A stretch of DNA of 32,498 nt from UBA4735 sp035935465 (GTDB lineage: Bacteria > Chloroflexota > Limnocylindria > P2-11E), in NCBI GenBank assembly GCA_035935465.1, contig DASYXA010000087.1:1-32498 (forward strand), written 5' to 3'. The notes below the pieces were generated by a model that was given only the letters and a program-made list of their open reading frames with translations, did no database searches and was not told where the DNA came from. The number at the start of each line of letters is the position of its first letter. The stretch's first letter is position 1. Both the position numbers and the translations under genes were made by a program. Of the stretch, positions 8,263 through 15,262 are shown piece after piece.

Positions 8263-9391
8263 CGCCGCGATCCTCGCCGGGCTGTTCTGGTGCGTCGGCG
8301 GGATCGAGCTCAACGCACCGCAGCTGGACCGCGTGCTCCTGCTCGTCGCCGGGGCGGTGCTCCTCGGCCTGACCCTACGAGGTCTCGACCAAGGTCCGTT
8401 CATCGTCTGGTACGCGTTCCTCATCGGCGCGAGCGAGCGGCTCTCGCGCGTCCCGCTGCTCGATGGCAGCGACGTGCTGCGCGCGACGCAGGAGGCGCTC
8501 GCGAATCTGCTCCAGGGGCTGAACCCGTACACGGTGCCGCTCACCTCGACGATCCCGCCGGGCTCGCCGCTGGTGTACCCGCCAGGCGAGCTGCTCTGGT
8601 ACCTCCCGGCGCACCTGCTGTTCGGCGACATCACGCGGGTCGACACGGTCGCCGGCATCCTCACGACCGCCGCGATCGGCGTCGCCGGTCTGCGCGCCGG
8701 CTGGGACCGCGTGGCCCTGCCGGCGATGCTGTACGCGACCTGGGGCATCGGCGCGTTCCGCGCGATCGACGGGTCGAACGACGTGTCAGCCGCGTTCATG
8801 GTCGTCCTCGGTCTCGCGATCCTCGTCTTCGCCGATCGCGACACCCGCGCAGGGCGGATCGCGTTCGTGCTGTCGGCGATCGCGCTCGGCTGGGCGGTGG
8901 CGTTCAAGCAGTTCGCGATCGTCATCCTGCCGCTCGTGCTCCGGCATCTCGCCGTCGCCGGCCGCGACTGGCGCCGCTACGGCGCGGTCAGCCTCGCGAC
9001 CGTCGCGGTCCTCGTCGTCCCGTTCCTGCTCTGGGATCCGGGGGCATTCGTCTCGCAGCAGCTCGCGACGCTCACGTTCCACACCGAGGTGTGGGGCGCG
9101 AATGTCCCGGCGCTGCTCCATGAGTACGTCGACGTCACCGGATGGCTGCCGTTCTTCTTCGCCGCGGAGCTTCTCGGCACGCTCGCCGCGCTCGCGCTGT
9201 TCCTGCGTGCGCGAATTCCCACGATCGGCGTCGCGACGATCGCGGGGTGCGCGGTCATCCTGATCGCGCTGCTCTTCGCGCGGTGGACCACCCAGCCGTA
9301 CTACGCGTACCTCGGCGGCGTCGCGGCCATGGGCCTCGCGCTCGTCGATCGGGATGCTCGGAGGATTGACATCGAAGTATTACCGGAGTAA
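8243..9391 (+). CDS. Polytopic membrane glycosyltransferase-like protein (GT-C/DUF2029 type)
   Basis: This 382-residue protein is hydrophobic nearly throughout, with about ten predicted membrane segments. The features that point to a GT-C fold polyprenol-phosphate-sugar transferase (GT87/DUF2029-like) are the extracytoplasmic loop L-N-P-Y-T-V-P, then V-Y-P-P-G-E-L-L-W-Y-L-P, which matches the G-x-(D/N)-P-Y ... YPP pattern of that group, and the later A-V-A-F-K-Q-F-A helix. The GTG start at 8243 lies 20 bases inside the UPF0182 gene, and no better start follows closely. The gene ends inside the palindromic operator of the toxin-antitoxin pair. Family assignment is by pattern only; the substrate may be a mannosyl or arabinosyl phospholipid. 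Confidence 0.65.
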   Translation: MRSRANDAAILAGLFWCVGGIELNAPQLDRVLLLVAGAVLLGLTLRGLDQGPFIVWYAFLIGASERLSRVPLLDGSDVLRATQEALANLLQGLNPYTVPLTSTIPPGSPLVYPPGELLWYLPAHLLFGDITRVDTVAGILTTAAIGVAGLRAGWDRVALPAMLYATWGIGAFRAIDGSNDVSAAFMVVLGLAILVFADRDTRAGRIAFVLSAIALGWAVAFKQFAIVILPLVLRHLAVAGRDWRRYGAVSLATVAVLVVPFLLWDPGAFVSQQLATLTFHTEVWGANVPALLHEYVDVTGWLPFFFAAELLGTLAALALFLRARIPTIGVATIAGCAVILIALLFARWTTQPYYAYLGGVAAMGLALVDRDARRIDIEVLPE

Positions 9392-9394
9392 TAC
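9366..9394 (+). promoter_or_regulatory. Promoter of the toxin-antitoxin pair
   Basis: A perfect -35 TTGACA lies at 9366-9371. A -10 box is either TAATAC at 9389-9394 (17-base spacer) or AATACT at 9390-9395 (18-base spacer, 4 of 6 matches). The expected start of transcription falls at about 9401-9403, on the GTG of the antitoxin, so the mRNA would be leaderless. The line holding it counts at 48% GC. Confidence 0.7.
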
Positions 9395-9397
9395 TTC
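9374..9397. promoter_or_regulatory. 24-bp palindromic operator of the toxin-antitoxin pair
   Basis: GAAGTATTAC, spacer CGGA, GTAATACTTC: two perfect 10-base inverted arms. The palindrome fills the space between the -35 and -10 boxes and overlaps the -10, and its right arm ends 5 bases before the antitoxin GTG. Ribbon-helix-helix antitoxins bind such palindromes to repress their own operon, so this is its most likely operator. It also contains the stop codon of the preceding membrane gene. Confidence 0.75.
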
Positions 9398-9402
9398 TCC
9401 TT

Positions 9403-9666
9403 GTGAAACGCGAGACCGCCACCCGCACCAGCGCCTCCTTCCCGACCGACCTCTGGCGCGGCATCGAGAACGATCGGAAGCGCCGTGGCGTGCCTCGCAG
9501 CCGCTGGATGCAGGAGGCCGCCCGGGAGTATTTGGCGCGGCATGGCGAGGCCGAGCGGGAAGCCCGCTACTTCGCGGGGTACACCGCGATACCCGACCGG
9601 GGCGACACGGATTTCGAAGCGTTCGAGCGTGTTGGGATCGAGGATCTGAAGAAGAGGACGACGTAG
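9403..9666 (+). CDS. Ribbon-helix-helix antitoxin (MazE-like)
   Basis: This 87-residue, charged, cytoplasmic protein starts M-K-R-E-T-A-T-R-T-S-A-S-F-P, a beta-strand of the kind that enters the DNA groove in ribbon-helix-helix dimers. Two helices follow (P-T-D-L-W-R-G-I-E-N-D-R-K-R-R and P-R-S-R-W-M-Q-E-A-A-R-E-Y-L). The acidic C-terminal half (A-I-P-D-R-G-D-T-D-F-E-A-F) would wrap and inhibit the toxin. The GTG at 9403 directly follows a palindrome and promoter and has no Shine-Dalgarno sequence. The stop is immediately followed by the toxin GTG, the usual antitoxin-first arrangement. RHH type is inferred from pattern and position. Confidence 0.78.
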   Translation: MKRETATRTSASFPTDLWRGIENDRKRRGVPRSRWMQEAAREYLARHGEAEREARYFAGYTAIPDRGDTDFEAFERVGIEDLKKRTT

Positions 9667-9984
9667 GTGGCGCGTCCGACCGAGCATGGCGAGGTGTGGT
9701 CGGCACACATCGACAAGCTCCGCCCTGTCGTGATCGCCTCGCGCAACGACCTCAATGGCGCGCGCGCCCAGACGACGGTCGCAGCCATCACGACGACGGT
9801 GCGCGACATCCCCACCGAGGTCAACCTGGATCGACGCGATGGGTTCGAGTCCGCGTGCGCGATCAATTGCGATGACCTGATCACGATCGAGAAGTCGCGG
9901 CTGAAGCGCCGACGCGGCGCACTTTCAGCCGCACGCCTCGCGGAATTCGACGACGCGCTCCGGTTCGCCTTGCAGCTTCGCTGA
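9667..9984 (+). CDS. MazF/PemK-type endoribonuclease toxin
   Basis: MazF toxins cut single-stranded mRNA at short sequence motifs and stop growth unless bound by their antitoxin. The 105-residue length is typical. The characteristic elements appear in order: G-E-V-W near the N-terminus; R-P-V-V-I-A-S-R-N-D (family RPvlvvq); T-T-V-A-A-I-T-T-T-V-R (family tv.vapiTs), with the Arg/Thr pair expected at the active site; I-P-T-E-V; then S-A-C-A-I-N-C-D-D-L-I-T-I and the C-terminal helix region around R-L. The start GTG follows the antitoxin TAG with no gap. The family C-terminal part is complete, so the toxin looks intact. Cleavage motif unknown. Confidence 0.85.
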   Translation: MARPTEHGEVWSAHIDKLRPVVIASRNDLNGARAQTTVAAITTTVRDIPTEVNLDRRDGFESACAINCDDLITIEKSRLKRRRGALSAARLAEFDDALRFALQLR

Positions 9985-10018
9985 CGCGCAGGCACCCGCG
10001 AAACCCTAGGATTTGGCG

Positions 10019-11530
10019 GTGTCCCACACGGTCGTGATCGGTGGCGGTATCTGCGGGCTCGCCGCCGGATCGAGCCTCGCGGCGCGCGGCGAGCAGGTCA
10101 CCGTCCTCGAGGCCCAGCACTTCCTCGGCGGTCTCGCCACGACCCTTCCGGGCAAGACCGGCGCGGGCTTCGACTTCGGCCCGCACGCATATCACGCGCG
10201 CAACCAGCGGGTGCTCGACCTGTTCAAGGAGGTCGCGTCAGACGGATTCCCGGCGCGAAAGAAGAACGTGAGCATCAAGTTCCGCGGGAAGTACTACAAG
10301 TACCCGCTCGAGGCGCTGGACATCGCGAAGAGCATGTCGCCGGTCGTCGCGGTGCGCGCGTTCCTCGACTACTTCTGGGAGTCCATTCGCCGCGTGGTCA
10401 GACCGAAGCCGCTCGTGTCGGCCGAGGATTGGGTGGTGCAGGCGATGGGCCGCACGCTCTACGGGATGTTCTTTGGCCCGTACACCGCGAAGGTCTGGGG
10501 GATGCCGCCGTCGCAGCTCGCGGCGTCGTTCGCGCAGCACCGCATCCCGCACATCTCGCTCATGAAGGTGGTCGTCTCGTCCCTGCGCAAGGGCTACGCG
10601 AAGCGGACCGGCACCGAGCACCGCTACGCCCCGCTCGTGATCGAGCTGTTCTACCCGCCGAAGGGCGCCGGCGTCATCTCGCAGCGGCTCGCCGAGCGGA
10701 TCCGCGCCGCGTCGGCCGACAATCGCGTCTGCACGAACACGCTCGTGACCGGCATCGACGTCGTCGGCGATCGCGTGGCCGGCGTGCGGTACCGCCCGGT
10801 CCCGCGGACCGACCGCGGCGGCCAGCTCTGCATGCTCGCGTCCGGCACCGAGGGCACCGTCGACCCGTTCGCCGGGCAGCGCGCGCCCGAGGAGCGCATC
10901 GCGTGCGACCGGATCGTCAACACCGCGCCGCTGCCGGCGCTCATCGACCTGCTGGGCGACGCGGTGTCGCCCGAGGCGAAGGCCGCCGCCCGGTACCTGC
11001 GGTTCCGCGCGCTCACGATCGTCGGCCTGCGCGTGAAGCGGCCCACGGCATTACCCGCGCAGTCGATCTACTTCCAGGACAAGACCTTCAACCGGCTCTC
11101 CGAGACCCGGAACTACGGCGGCTCGGAGATCTGCGCGCCGGACGAGACGATCCTGCTCTGCGACATCACCTGCGACGTGAACGACGCCATCTGGAACGCG
11201 GATCCCGACGAGCTCGGGCGCACCTGCGCCAGAGAATTGGAGCAGGAGGGGTTCATGAAGGCCGGCGAGCTCGCCGAGTCGGTGGTGCTGCGTTCGACGT
11301 TCGGCTATCCCGTGTACATGGTCGGCTACGAGCGCGCGATCGACACCCTCATGACCGAGCTCATGCGGTTCTCCGGACTGGTCACCGGCGGTCGACAGGG
11401 CCTGTATAAGTACGTGGACATGGACATCGCCTCCGAGATGGGGCTCGCCATGGCCGACTTCCTCGTCTCGGGCACCTCCAAGCGGGAAGCCATCGGCGAC
11501 GTTCCGTATGAGGACCGTACCTTTGCGTGA
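10019..11530 (+). CDS. FAD-dependent amine-oxidase-like oxidoreductase of a polysaccharide cluster
   Basis: This 503-residue flavoprotein opens with a Rossmann FAD motif V-V-I-G-G-G-I-C-G-L-A-A-G and the second-strand acidic residue in V-T-V-L-E-A, then GG-L-A-T, the pattern of the protoporphyrinogen oxidase / UDP-galactopyranose mutase superfamily. The C-terminal FAD-contact region reads G-G-R-Q-G-L-Y-K-Y-V-D-M-D. Related proteins occur in O-antigen and capsule clusters with uncertain substrates; a sugar-nucleotide or polyprenyl-sugar role fits the context. A TTG at 10013 is also in frame. I prefer GTG 10019 because an AGGA lies 7 bases before it, and TAGGAT at 10007-10012 could instead be a -10 box for a leaderless message. 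It is the first gene of the long sugar operon. Confidence 0.82.
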   Translation: MSHTVVIGGGICGLAAGSSLAARGEQVTVLEAQHFLGGLATTLPGKTGAGFDFGPHAYHARNQRVLDLFKEVASDGFPARKKNVSIKFRGKYYKYPLEALDIAKSMSPVVAVRAFLDYFWESIRRVVRPKPLVSAEDWVVQAMGRTLYGMFFGPYTAKVWGMPPSQLAASFAQHRIPHISLMKVVVSSLRKGYAKRTGTEHRYAPLVIELFYPPKGAGVISQRLAERIRAASADNRVCTNTLVTGIDVVGDRVAGVRYRPVPRTDRGGQLCMLASGTEGTVDPFAGQRAPEERIACDRIVNTAPLPALIDLLGDAVSPEAKAAARYLRFRALTIVGLRVKRPTALPAQSIYFQDKTFNRLSETRNYGGSEICAPDETILLCDITCDVNDAIWNADPDELGRTCARELEQEGFMKAGELAESVVLRSTFGYPVYMVGYERAIDTLMTELMRFSGLVTGGRQGLYKYVDMDIASEMGLAMADFLVSGTSKREAIGDVPYEDRTFA

Positions 11531-11627
11531 ACGAGGAGCGGCTCTGCCGCGACGAGTGAGCTCCACCAGCCCTGAGCGGCTCTCGGTGCGATGCACCGAG
11601 ATCGAACAGGACCGTACCGTTGCGTGA
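11511..11627 (+). repeat. 20-base direct repeat with one mismatch, 97 bases apart
   Basis: AGGACCGTACCTTTGCGTGA at 11511-11530 and AGGACCGTACCGTTGCGTGA at 11608-11627. The first copy ends with the stop codon of the FAD oxidoreductase; the second contains the TTG start of the dehydrogenase. The 77 bases between the copies show no coding potential. Confidence 0.85.
11581..11601. repeat. 9-bp inverted repeat between the two direct repeats
   Basis: TCTCGGTGC, loop GAT, GCACCGAGA. It is a perfect stem located 19 bases before the TTG start of the dehydrogenase. It may be an mRNA hairpin controlling the junction or a structural relic of the inserted segment; no U-run follows. Confidence 0.6.
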
Positions 11628-12639
11628 GCTGCGCGTCGGCATCATCGGCGCCGGGTACTGGGGACCGAATCTCGTCCGCAACTTCAACGAGGCGCCCGGC
11701 GCGGATGTCGTCGCGGTCGCGGACCTCGATCCCGAGCGGCTCGGCACGCTGCACAAGCGCTTCCCGGCGGTCCGCACGACGACCGATCACCGCGAGCTCC
11801 TGAGCGACAGGACCATCGACGCGATCTGCGTCGTGACGCCGATCTCGACCCACCGTCCGCTCGCGGAGGAGGCGTTCGCCGCCGGCAAGCACGTGTTCGT
11901 CGAGAAGCCGCTCGCCGGAACGGTCGCCGACGCCGAGGCCATCGTCGCCGCGGCGAAGCGCGCCGGCCGGGTGCTCATGGTCGGGCACACCTTCGTCTAC
12001 AACCCCGCGGTCACGACGGTGCGCGGCATCATCGAGCGCGGCGAGCTCGGCAAGATCGAATACGTCGACAGCCAGCGCGTGAACCTCGGGCTGCACCAGT
12101 TCGACTTCAACGTGCTCTGGGATCTCGGGCCGCACGACGCGTCGATCGTCCTGTACTGGCTCCAGGAAGAGCCCGAGTGGGTGCAGTGCGTGGGCGGCTG
12201 CTACGTCCAGTCCGACATCGAGGACGTCGTCTTCCTCACCATGGGCTTCCCGTCGGGCGCGATCGCGCACGCTCACCTCTCGTGGCTCGCGCCGAGCAAG
12301 CTCCGGACGATGACCGTCATCGGCGACAAGAAGATGGCGGTCTACGACGACGGCAGCTCGTCTGAGAAGGTGAAGATCTACGACCACGGCGTCGCGAAGC
12401 TCTCGGCCGACGAGCTCCGCCGGAGCTACCGCTCGGGGGACATCCACAGCCCGCACGTCGCGGTCACCGAGGCGCTCCAGCTCGAGGTCCGGCACTTCAT
12501 CGAATGCGTCCGCGACGGCACGGTGCCTCGCAGCGACGGCGCGGCCGGCGTGCGGGTCGTGCGGGTGCTGGAGGCCGCGAACCGCTCGCTTCGCGCGGAC
12601 GGCGCGCGCATCTCCCTCAAGGAGCCCGTGCAGGCGTGA
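11620..12639 (+). CDS. Gfo/Idh/MocA dehydrogenase, UDP-GlcNAcA 3-dehydrogenase (WbpB/WlbA)-like
   Basis: This 339-residue cytoplasmic oxidoreductase has the NAD(P) Rossmann motif V-G-I-I-G-A-G-Y-W-G near the N-terminus and A-V-A-D-L with the cofactor-selecting aspartate. The Gfo/Idh signature V-F-V-E-K-P-L follows, with the conserved lysine of the EKP motif, then V-G-H-T-F-V-Y-N-P-A. The catalytic-region helix reads W-D-L-G-P-H-D-A-S-I. These match WbpB/WlbA proteins, which oxidise C3 of UDP-GlcNAc uronic acid so that an amino group can be added. The neighbours, a hexapeptide acyltransferase and a DegT aminotransferase, are the enzymes for the next two steps. TTG at 11620 puts the Rossmann strand 6 residues in, and no ATG/GTG is better placed. 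The gene overlaps the next by GTGA. Confidence 0.85.
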   Translation: MRELRVGIIGAGYWGPNLVRNFNEAPGADVVAVADLDPERLGTLHKRFPAVRTTTDHRELLSDRTIDAICVVTPISTHRPLAEEAFAAGKHVFVEKPLAGTVADAEAIVAAAKRAGRVLMVGHTFVYNPAVTTVRGIIERGELGKIEYVDSQRVNLGLHQFDFNVLWDLGPHDASIVLYWLQEEPEWVQCVGGCYVQSDIEDVVFLTMGFPSGAIAHAHLSWLAPSKLRTMTVIGDKKMAVYDDGSSSEKVKIYDHGVAKLSADELRRSYRSGDIHSPHVAVTEALQLEVRHFIECVRDGTVPRSDGAAGVRVVRVLEAANRSLRADGARISLKEPVQA

Positions 12640-13313
12640 CCACCCTCGGGCTCGACATCCACACGACCGCGATCGTCGGCCCGAACGTCGAGCTCGGCCG
12701 GGGGTCGGTCGTCGGCGCGTACGCGGTCCTCGGGCAGGCACCGCGCGGCAAGAAGGACGGCGAGGTGCCGCTGGTCATCGGACCGGGCGCGGTGATCCGG
12801 CCGTTCACCACGATCTACGCCGGGTCGCGGATCGGCGCGCGGCTCCAGACCGGACAGGGCACCTCCATCCGCGAGGACAACGTCATCGGTGACGACGTCT
12901 CCATCGGCACACATGCGTCGATCGAGTTCGGGAACCGCATCGGATCGCGCGTGCGCGTCCACACCGGGTGCTTCCTCGAGCTGGTGACGATCGAGGACGA
13001 CGTGTTCCTCGGGCCGCACGTGGTGTTCACCGACGACCCGCACCCGATGTGCCCGGCGTATCTCGATTGCGTGCGCGGCGGCGTGGTGCGGAAGGGCGCG
13101 CGGATCGGCGCGAACAGCACGATCCTGCCCGGGGTCGAGATCGGCGCGGACGCGCTCGTGGGCGCGGGCAGCGTGGTGCGCAGGCCCGTGCCGGCGCGCG
13201 GCGTGTGGGCCGGGAACCCTGCGATCGAGCTGAAGGACGAGCTCACGAAGCTCGCCTGCTTCGCCGGCATCTTCCCGCACGCCTACAGCTGGCTGGACGA
13301 CGTGAAGGCGTGA
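12636..13313 (+). CDS. Hexapeptide-repeat acyltransferase, WbpD-like
   Basis: This 225-residue left-handed beta-helix protein has repeated I-G-x-x-x hexads from residue ~10 to 180 (for example I-G-D-D-V-S-I-G-T-H-A-S-I and K-G-A-R-I-G-A-N-S-T-I-L-P-G-V-E-I-G). The D-P-H-P loop and the C-terminal A-G-N-P-A cap are typical of sugar-nucleotide N-acetyltransferases. Beside WbpB- and WbpE-like enzymes the best guess is acetyl-CoA-dependent acetylation of the 3-amino group of a UDP-sugar. GTG at 12636 overlaps the previous TGA by four bases; homology begins here although the frame is open to 12504. The stop again overlaps a GTG of the small downstream gene. Confidence 0.83.
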   Translation: MTTLGLDIHTTAIVGPNVELGRGSVVGAYAVLGQAPRGKKDGEVPLVIGPGAVIRPFTTIYAGSRIGARLQTGQGTSIREDNVIGDDVSIGTHASIEFGNRIGSRVRVHTGCFLELVTIEDDVFLGPHVVFTDDPHPMCPAYLDCVRGGVVRKGARIGANSTILPGVEIGADALVGAGSVVRRPVPARGVWAGNPAIELKDELTKLACFAGIFPHAYSWLDDVKA

Positions 13314-13467
13314 ACGACGACCCGAGGAAGCGCGCGGTGATCGCGCTGCTCGAGCACGAGTGGCACGCGCTCGACGCGCAGCTGCGGTCGTTGGGCGAGC
13401 GCGGATCCACCTCCGCATGCACAAGGCGAATATCGAGGCCGCGTTGAAGGAGACCAGCACGACATGA
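13310..13467 (+). pseudogene. Small gene (about 52 aa) interrupted by a -1 frameshift
   Basis: GTG at 13310 overlaps the previous TGA (GTGA). The first frame reads V-N-D-D-P-R-K-R-A-V-I-A-L-L-E-H-E-W-H-A then L-D-A-Q-L-R-S-L-G-E-R, and continues 15 unlike residues to a stop at 13445-13447. Going back one base at 13402 gives R-I-H-L-R-M-H-K-A-N-I-E-A-A-L-K-E-T-S-T-T and a TGA at 13465-13467, which overlaps the next gene's ATG (ATGA). In that frame about 19 of 21 third positions are G or C, against about 8 of 14 in the unshifted tail, so the shifted frame is the real one. The intact product would be a small, charged, helical cytoplasmic protein of unknown family. The shift could be a mutation, a sequencing or assembly error, or less likely programmed; no slippery heptamer is present. 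Confidence 0.6.
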
Positions 13468-14594
13468 CCGTCATGACCAAGACCGACATCCCGCTCGTCG
13501 ACCTCAAGGCGCAATACCGCACGATCCGCGACGAGGTCCGGGCCGCGATCGACGACGTGCTCGAGGGCATGCAGCTGACGATCGGGCCGAACGTGAAGGC
13601 ATTCGACCAGGAGTTCGCGGCGTTCTGCGGCGCCAAGCACGCGATCGGCGTGGGCAGCGGCACCGACGCCCTCCAGCTGGCGATCCGCGCCCTCGGCATC
13701 TCCGCCGGCGACGAGGTCATCACGGTCTCACACACGTTCTTCGCGACCGTGGAGGCGATCCTCTACTCGGGGGCGCGCCCGATCCTGGTCGACATCGACG
13801 AGCGGACCTTCAACATGGACTTCGCCGCCGCCGCGCAGGCCATCACACCGCGCACGAAGGCGATCATGCCGGTCCACCTGTACGGGCGGACCGTCGACCT
13901 GAAGCCGCTCCTTGCGCTCGCGAAGGAGCGGGGCCTCCAGATCATCGAGGATGCCTGCCAGGCGCACGGCGCGGCGCTCGACACCGGCGCCAGGGCCGGC
14001 GCGTCGGGCCGGGTCTCGGCGTTCTCGTTCTACTGCAGCAAGAACCTCGGGGCGTACGGCGAGGCGGGCAGCATCACCACGAACGACGACGCGCTCGCGA
14101 CCGAGCTCCGCTCGCTCCGCGAGCACGGGCAGAGCACCCGCTACTACCACCCGGTCGTCGGGTACAACGCGCGGCTCGACGAGATCCAGGCCGCGATCCT
14201 GCGCATCAAGCTGCGCAAGCTGCCGGAGTGGAACGCCCGACGGCTCGCGATCGCGCGCCACTACAACGACCGGCTGAACGGCAGCGGCGTCGTGGCGCCG
14301 GAGATCCCGGAAGGCGGCCGCCACGTCTTCCACTGCTACGTCGTCCGCGTGCCCGACGGGAAGCGCGACGCGCTCAGGCAGTACCTCTCGGATCGCGGCA
14401 TCGGGACGGGCGTGCACTACCCGGTGCCGATCCACCTCCAGGAGGCCTCGGCGTTCCTCGGCTACCGGCAGGGCGACTTCCCGGTCACCGAGCGCATCGC
14501 CGGCGAGGTGGTCTCGCTCCCGATGTACGCCGAGCTCACCGACGCGCAGGTCGACACGGTCGCGAGCGCCGTCCGCGAGTTCATGCGCGCGTGA
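13464..14594 (+). CDS. DegT/DnrJ/EryC1 sugar aminotransferase, WbpE-like
   Basis: This 376-residue PLP enzyme of fold type I would transfer an amino group, usually from glutamate, to a keto-sugar nucleotide. The internal aldimine lysine sits in F-S-F-Y-C-S-K-N-L-G-A-Y-G-E-A-G. The substrate/PLP motifs G-S-G-T-D-A-L, V-S-H-T-F-F-A-T and I-E-D-A-C-Q-A-H-G are in place, with the C-terminal H-Y-P-V-P-I-H-L-Q segment that contacts the sugar. The same motifs occur in WbpE/WlbC, which make the 3-amino sugar of UDP-GlcNAc(3NAc)A. The ATG at 13464 overlaps the end of the small frameshifted gene. A second in-frame ATG follows at codon 4 (13473), so the exact start is slightly uncertain. Confidence 0.9.
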   Translation: MTVMTKTDIPLVDLKAQYRTIRDEVRAAIDDVLEGMQLTIGPNVKAFDQEFAAFCGAKHAIGVGSGTDALQLAIRALGISAGDEVITVSHTFFATVEAILYSGARPILVDIDERTFNMDFAAAAQAITPRTKAIMPVHLYGRTVDLKPLLALAKERGLQIIEDACQAHGAALDTGARAGASGRVSAFSFYCSKNLGAYGEAGSITTNDDALATELRSLREHGQSTRYYHPVVGYNARLDEIQAAILRIKLRKLPEWNARRLAIARHYNDRLNGSGVVAPEIPEGGRHVFHCYVVRVPDGKRDALRQYLSDRGIGTGVHYPVPIHLQEASAFLGYRQGDFPVTERIAGEVVSLPMYAELTDAQVDTVASAVREFMRA

Positions 14595-15262
14595 CAAGCC
14601 GCATCGTGAAGGCGGTCCACGGCGTCCAGGAGGTCCAGCCGGATCCGGCGGAGGAGCTGAAGGAGTCGGCGGACCTCCGCGCGACCGAGACCAAGGAGCA
14701 GCTCCTCGCCCGGTACAGCGCGGCCTGCTACGACGACAGCGCGGCCGGCGCGCGGATGCGGCGCGTGGTCCTGCGCGCGGTTTGCCGCTCGTTCGGCAAC
14801 GGCGTGAAGGTCGGTGTGGGCGTGCTCGTCCTGCACCCGCACACGTTCGAGCTCGGCGATGCGGTGTTCATCGGCAACCAGACCTTCCTCCAGGGTCGCC
14901 ACGACGGGCATTGCGTCATCGGCGCGCACACCTGGATCGGCCCGCAGTCGTACTTCGACTGCCGCGACCTGGAGCTCGGCGCGTACGTCGGGTGGGGCCC
15001 GGGCGCGAAGGTCCTCGGCAGCGAGCACACCGGCGAGCCGGTCGACGTCCCGATCATCCAGACCGACCTCGTCATCAAGCCGGTGCGGGTCGAGGACGGC
15101 GCCGACATCGGCGTGAACGCCGTGCTGCTCCCCGGTGTGACGGTGGGCCAGGGCGCGATCGTCGGCGCGGGCGCGGTCGTGACGAAGGACGTCGCGCCCT
15201 ACGCGATCGTCGCGGGCGTTCCAGCGAAGCTGCTGCGCTCGCGTCGGGATCCGGCGTGCTGA
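14591..15262 (+). CDS. Hexapeptide-repeat acyltransferase (second)
   Basis: This 223-residue protein has an N-terminal helical part (about 60 residues with E-L-K-E-S-A-D-L-R and R-M-R-R-V-V-L-R). It is followed by a left-handed beta-helix of the maltose/galactoside O-acetyltransferase group: G-V-G-V-L-V-L-H-P, F-I-G-N-Q-T-F-L-Q, V-I-G-A-H-T-W-I-G and I-G-V-N-A-V-L-L-P-G-V-T-V-G. It ends in I-V-A-G-V-P-A-K, the usual C-terminal turn. A histidine in S-E-H-T could be catalytic. It differs from the WbpD-like gene upstream, so the cluster probably makes a second acylated sugar or O-acetylates the polymer. The GTG at 14591 overlaps the preceding TGA (GTGA); the frame is open upstream without homology. 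Confidence 0.8.
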   Translation: MTSRIVKAVHGVQEVQPDPAEELKESADLRATETKEQLLARYSAACYDDSAAGARMRRVVLRAVCRSFGNGVKVGVGVLVLHPHTFELGDAVFIGNQTFLQGRHDGHCVIGAHTWIGPQSYFDCRDLELGAYVGWGPGAKVLGSEHTGEPVDVPIIQTDLVIKPVRVEDGADIGVNAVLLPGVTVGQGAIVGAGAVVTKDVAPYAIVAGVPAKLLRSRRDPAC

